Source of the DNA: Thermoplasmata archaeon
Lineage (GTDB): Archaea > Thermoplasmatota > Penumbrarchaeia > Penumbrarchaeales > Penumbrarchaeaceae
Length of the DNA: 15,910 nucleotides
Direction: 5' to 3'
Assembly (NCBI GenBank): GCA_023145185.1
Contig: JAGLEG010000436.1
Span: 1 to 15,910, forward strand
Shown here: in pieces, positions 14,043-15,910 of the stretch
How positions within the stretch are numbered: the first letter of the stretch is position 1
How the letters are laid out: the number at the start of each line of letters is the position of its first letter
The notes under the pieces: model-generated
Told to the model about the DNA's origin: nothing
Databases searched by the model: none
Seen by the model: the letters and a program-made list of their open reading frames with translations, nothing else
Position numbers and translations under genes: made by a program

Positions 14043-15016
14043 GCGAGGAGAAGCTGAAGTTCGCCTTCTACTGGGCCGCCAGCTGCGGCGGGTGCGAGAT
14101 CGCGGTGCTGGACATAGACGAGAAGATCCTTGATGTCGCCGCGGCCGCTGATATTCTGTTCTGGCCCGTGGCCATGGACTTCAAATACAAGGACGTGGAG
14201 GATATGGACGACGGTTTCATAGACGTCTGTTTCTTCAACGGGGCGATCAGGAACTCCGAGCAGAAGGAGATGGCACATCTCCTCAGGAGGAAGTCGAAAG
14301 TGCTCGTTGCATTCGGCTCCTGCGCGGTGACCGGCGGGATCCCCGGATTGGCCAACATGTCCGATAAAAAAGGTGTCTTCGAGACAGTTTATCACGAAAA
14401 TGCCACAATAGAGAACCCCGAGGGAATAGTGCCGGAGCCCTCTTCCCAGGTTTCAGAGGGTGAATTGACCATTCCCGAGTTCTTCGATACGGTGGATACG
14501 CTGGACCAGACCGTGGAGGTTGACTATTATCTCCCGGGGTGCCCTCCTCCCACCGACCTGATACTCACCGCAGTTACCGCGATAATCAAAGGGGAGCTCC
14601 CACCAAAGGGGTCGGTCATAGCTCCGAACAAATCCGTATGTGATGAATGCAGATTCGAGAGATCGGAGAAGAGCATCACCGCGGTGAAGCGTATCTACGA
14701 GGTGGAGAAGATCGAGGATAAATGCCTTCTCGAGCAGGGGATCATCTGCCTGGGATCGGCGACCAGAGGGGGATGTGGAGCGGTTTGCATGGATGCCAAC
14801 ATGCCCTGTACTGGATGCGGGGGGCCGACGCCGAACTCACTCGATCAGGGGGGCAAGATGATATCCGCCCTCGCCTCGATCCTGGGCCTTGAGGGGGAGG
14901 ATAAGATGACCGATGAAGAGGTGGATGCGTTGATGGACCAGGTGGTGGACCCGTTAGGGACGCTGTACAAATACGGCCTTCCCTCTGCCCTGATAAAAAG
15001 GAAGGTGATGAAGTGA
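14039..15016 (+). CDS. mvhG: MvhG, small subunit of group 3c [NiFe] hydrogenase
   Basis: This is a 325-residue protein, a normal length for a cytoplasmic [NiFe] hydrogenase small subunit with no Tat signal. The proximal [4Fe-4S] cluster ligands are visible: Cys16 and Cys19 in SCGGCE, Cys95 in GSCAVTGG and Cys168 in PGCPPP. Further cysteines for the medial and distal clusters are at 201, 204, 229, 237, 246, 250, 257 and 260. It carries electrons from the NiFe site of MvhA to MvhD. Start choice: the frame is open far upstream, but that part overlaps mvhD; ATG 14039 has AAGGAGGG at 14025-14032 with good spacing, whereas ATG 14033 would have none. Its start overlaps the mvhD stop and its stop overlaps the mvhA start. 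Group 3c is assigned from the HdrA-MvhD neighbourhood as well as from sequence. Confidence 0.96.
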   Translation: MSEEKLKFAFYWAASCGGCEIAVLDIDEKILDVAAAADILFWPVAMDFKYKDVEDMDDGFIDVCFFNGAIRNSEQKEMAHLLRRKSKVLVAFGSCAVTGGIPGLANMSDKKGVFETVYHENATIENPEGIVPEPSSQVSEGELTIPEFFDTVDTLDQTVEVDYYLPGCPPPTDLILTAVTAIIKGELPPKGSVIAPNKSVCDECRFERSEKSITAVKRIYEVEKIEDKCLLEQGIICLGSATRGGCGAVCMDANMPCTGCGGPTPNSLDQGGKMISALASILGLEGEDKMTDEEVDALMDQVVDPLGTLYKYGLPSALIKRKVMK

Positions 15017-15910
15017 GATCCATAGTGATAGACCCTATCACCCGGCTTGAGGGGCACGGGAAGATCAATATATTCCTCAGCGACCAGGGAAATGTGGAGA
15101 ACGCCTATATTCAGATCCCCGAGCTCCGTGGTTTTGAGAAGTTCTGCCAGGGAAGGAGGGCGGAGGACATGCCCCAGATCACGTCAAGGATCTGTGGGGT
15201 CTGCCCGGTGGCACACCACTTTGCTGCAGCGAAAGCACTTGATTCGGCCTTCAACGTGGACCCGCCTCCCGTCGCGAAGAAGCTTCGCGAGCTGATGTAC
15301 AACGGCTACATCATATACGACCATATACTGCACTTCTATTTCCTCGGGGGCCCCGATTTCGTCGTGGGCCCAGATGCGCCAGCCGGGAAGAGGAACATCC
15401 TGGGGGTTATCGAGAAGGCGGGGATCGAGATCGGAAAAGAGGTGATCAAGCACAGGGCATACGGTCAGAGGATCACGGCGATCCTGGGGGGGAAGGCGAC
15501 CCATCCTGTTTGCGGTTTGCCCGGAGGGGTCTCAAAAGGCCTGAACGCGGAGGAGGTGAAGGAGATCGAGATGATGGCGAGGTCCTGCGTTGAGTTCGCC
15601 AAGTTCTCCCTCCAGCTCTTCGAGGATATAGTGCTCAAGAACAAGGCCTACGTCGACCTGATACTATCTGATCCCTACAAGCTGGAGACCTACAACATGG
15701 GGCTTGTGGATGATAAGAACAAGGTGAACTTCTACGAGGGTGCGATCCGCGTTACGGACCCCTCCGGCGGTGAGCTGATGAAGTTCCACGAGAGGGATTA
15801 CGCAAAGGAGATCGCCGAGAGGGTGGAGAAGTGGAGCTACATGAAGTTCCCGTACCTGAAAAGAGTGGGGTGGAAGGGATTCACGGATGGAATGGATTCA
15901 GGTTTCTATC
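15013..15910 (+). CDS. mvhA: MvhA, large subunit of group 3c [NiFe] hydrogenase, 5' part
   Basis: The frame is open from 15013 to the window end, giving 299 residues of a protein usually about 450-480 long, so the gene is cut by the edge and not truncated. The N-terminus IDPITRLEGHGKI (residues 6-18) is the typical opening of [NiFe] hydrogenase large subunits. The L1 motif RICGVCPVAHH is at 59-69, with Cys61 and Cys64 as two of the four nickel ligands; the C-terminal pair (L2) lies beyond the window. It would oxidise or form H2 in the cytoplasm. I take GTG 15013 as start: it overlaps the mvhG stop (GTGA), has GGTGA at 15004-15008 and places the conserved N-terminus correctly. No in-frame ATG lies upstream of the conserved block. 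Beyond it one would expect a maturation protease or further Hdr genes, which cannot be seen. Confidence 0.94.
   Translation, partial: MRSIVIDPITRLEGHGKINIFLSDQGNVENAYIQIPELRGFEKFCQGRRAEDMPQITSRICGVCPVAHHFAAAKALDSAFNVDPPPVAKKLRELMYNGYIIYDHILHFYFLGGPDFVVGPDAPAGKRNILGVIEKAGIEIGKEVIKHRAYGQRITAILGGKATHPVCGLPGGVSKGLNAEEVKEIEMMARSCVEFAKFSLQLFEDIVLKNKAYVDLILSDPYKLETYNMGLVDDKNKVNFYEGAIRVTDPSGGELMKFHERDYAKEIAERVEKWSYMKFPYLKRVGWKGFTDGMDSGFY

Noticed and set aside
8353..15910. Selenocysteine (in-frame TGA) in HdrA, MvhD or MvhA as in some methanogens
   Set aside because: The cluster and nickel-site positions visible are Cys, and each TGA seen ends a protein at the expected family length; the MvhA C-terminus, where Sec can occur, is outside the window.

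Overview
The window is a single, tightly packed, plus-strand gene run that encodes an electron-bifurcation (heterodisulfide reductase type) supercomplex. Both edges cut genes: the first gene lacks its start and the last its end. Arg is written mostly AGG, Ile often ATA, ribosome-binding sites are of the GGTGA/GGAGG type, and most neighbours overlap by a few bases (ATGA, TAATG, GTGA). With a group 3c [NiFe] hydrogenase (Mvh), HdrABC and an F420-type flavoprotein, this points to an anaerobic archaeon of moderately high GC. I cannot place it further from this window; a euryarchaeal or thermoplasmatal lineage is a guess. There is no non-coding stretch above 300 bases, and I see no RNA gene, insertion sequence, CRISPR array or terminator.

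Layout. (1) 1-2297: the end of HdrB, then a full-length HdrA. (2) 2308-8351: an HdrA FAD-binding half fused to a NuoE-type domain; a NuoF-type NAD(P)H:FMN subunit; and a 1082-residue protein with a NuoG-type N-terminus followed by the rest of that HdrA and a second HdrA-like module. (3) 8353-10558: MvhD, an FrhB/FdhB-type F420 flavoprotein, and a protein made of two HdrC domains in tandem. (4) 10555-15910: an uninterrupted tandem HdrA-HdrA, a second MvhD, MvhG and the first part of MvhA.

The central observation is that blocks 2 and 4 contain the same double-HdrA plus MvhD module. In block 2 the double HdrA is cut inside its internal ferredoxin domain by a NuoE-NuoF-NuoG(N-terminal) cassette of about 3 kb, so the HdrA FAD fold and ferredoxin fold are divided between two polypeptides. 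The tandem HdrC is also unusual: in both repeats the second Cys of the second cluster motif is His.

Working model (inference): the genes build one or two related soluble complexes around flavin-based bifurcating HdrA cores. H2 would enter through MvhA/G and MvhD, NAD(P)H through the NuoEFG-like cassette, F420H2 through the FrhB-like subunit, and a disulfide or other thiol-type substrate through HdrB/HdrC, with ferredoxin as the likely low-potential partner. All genes look co-transcribed from a promoter upstream of the window.
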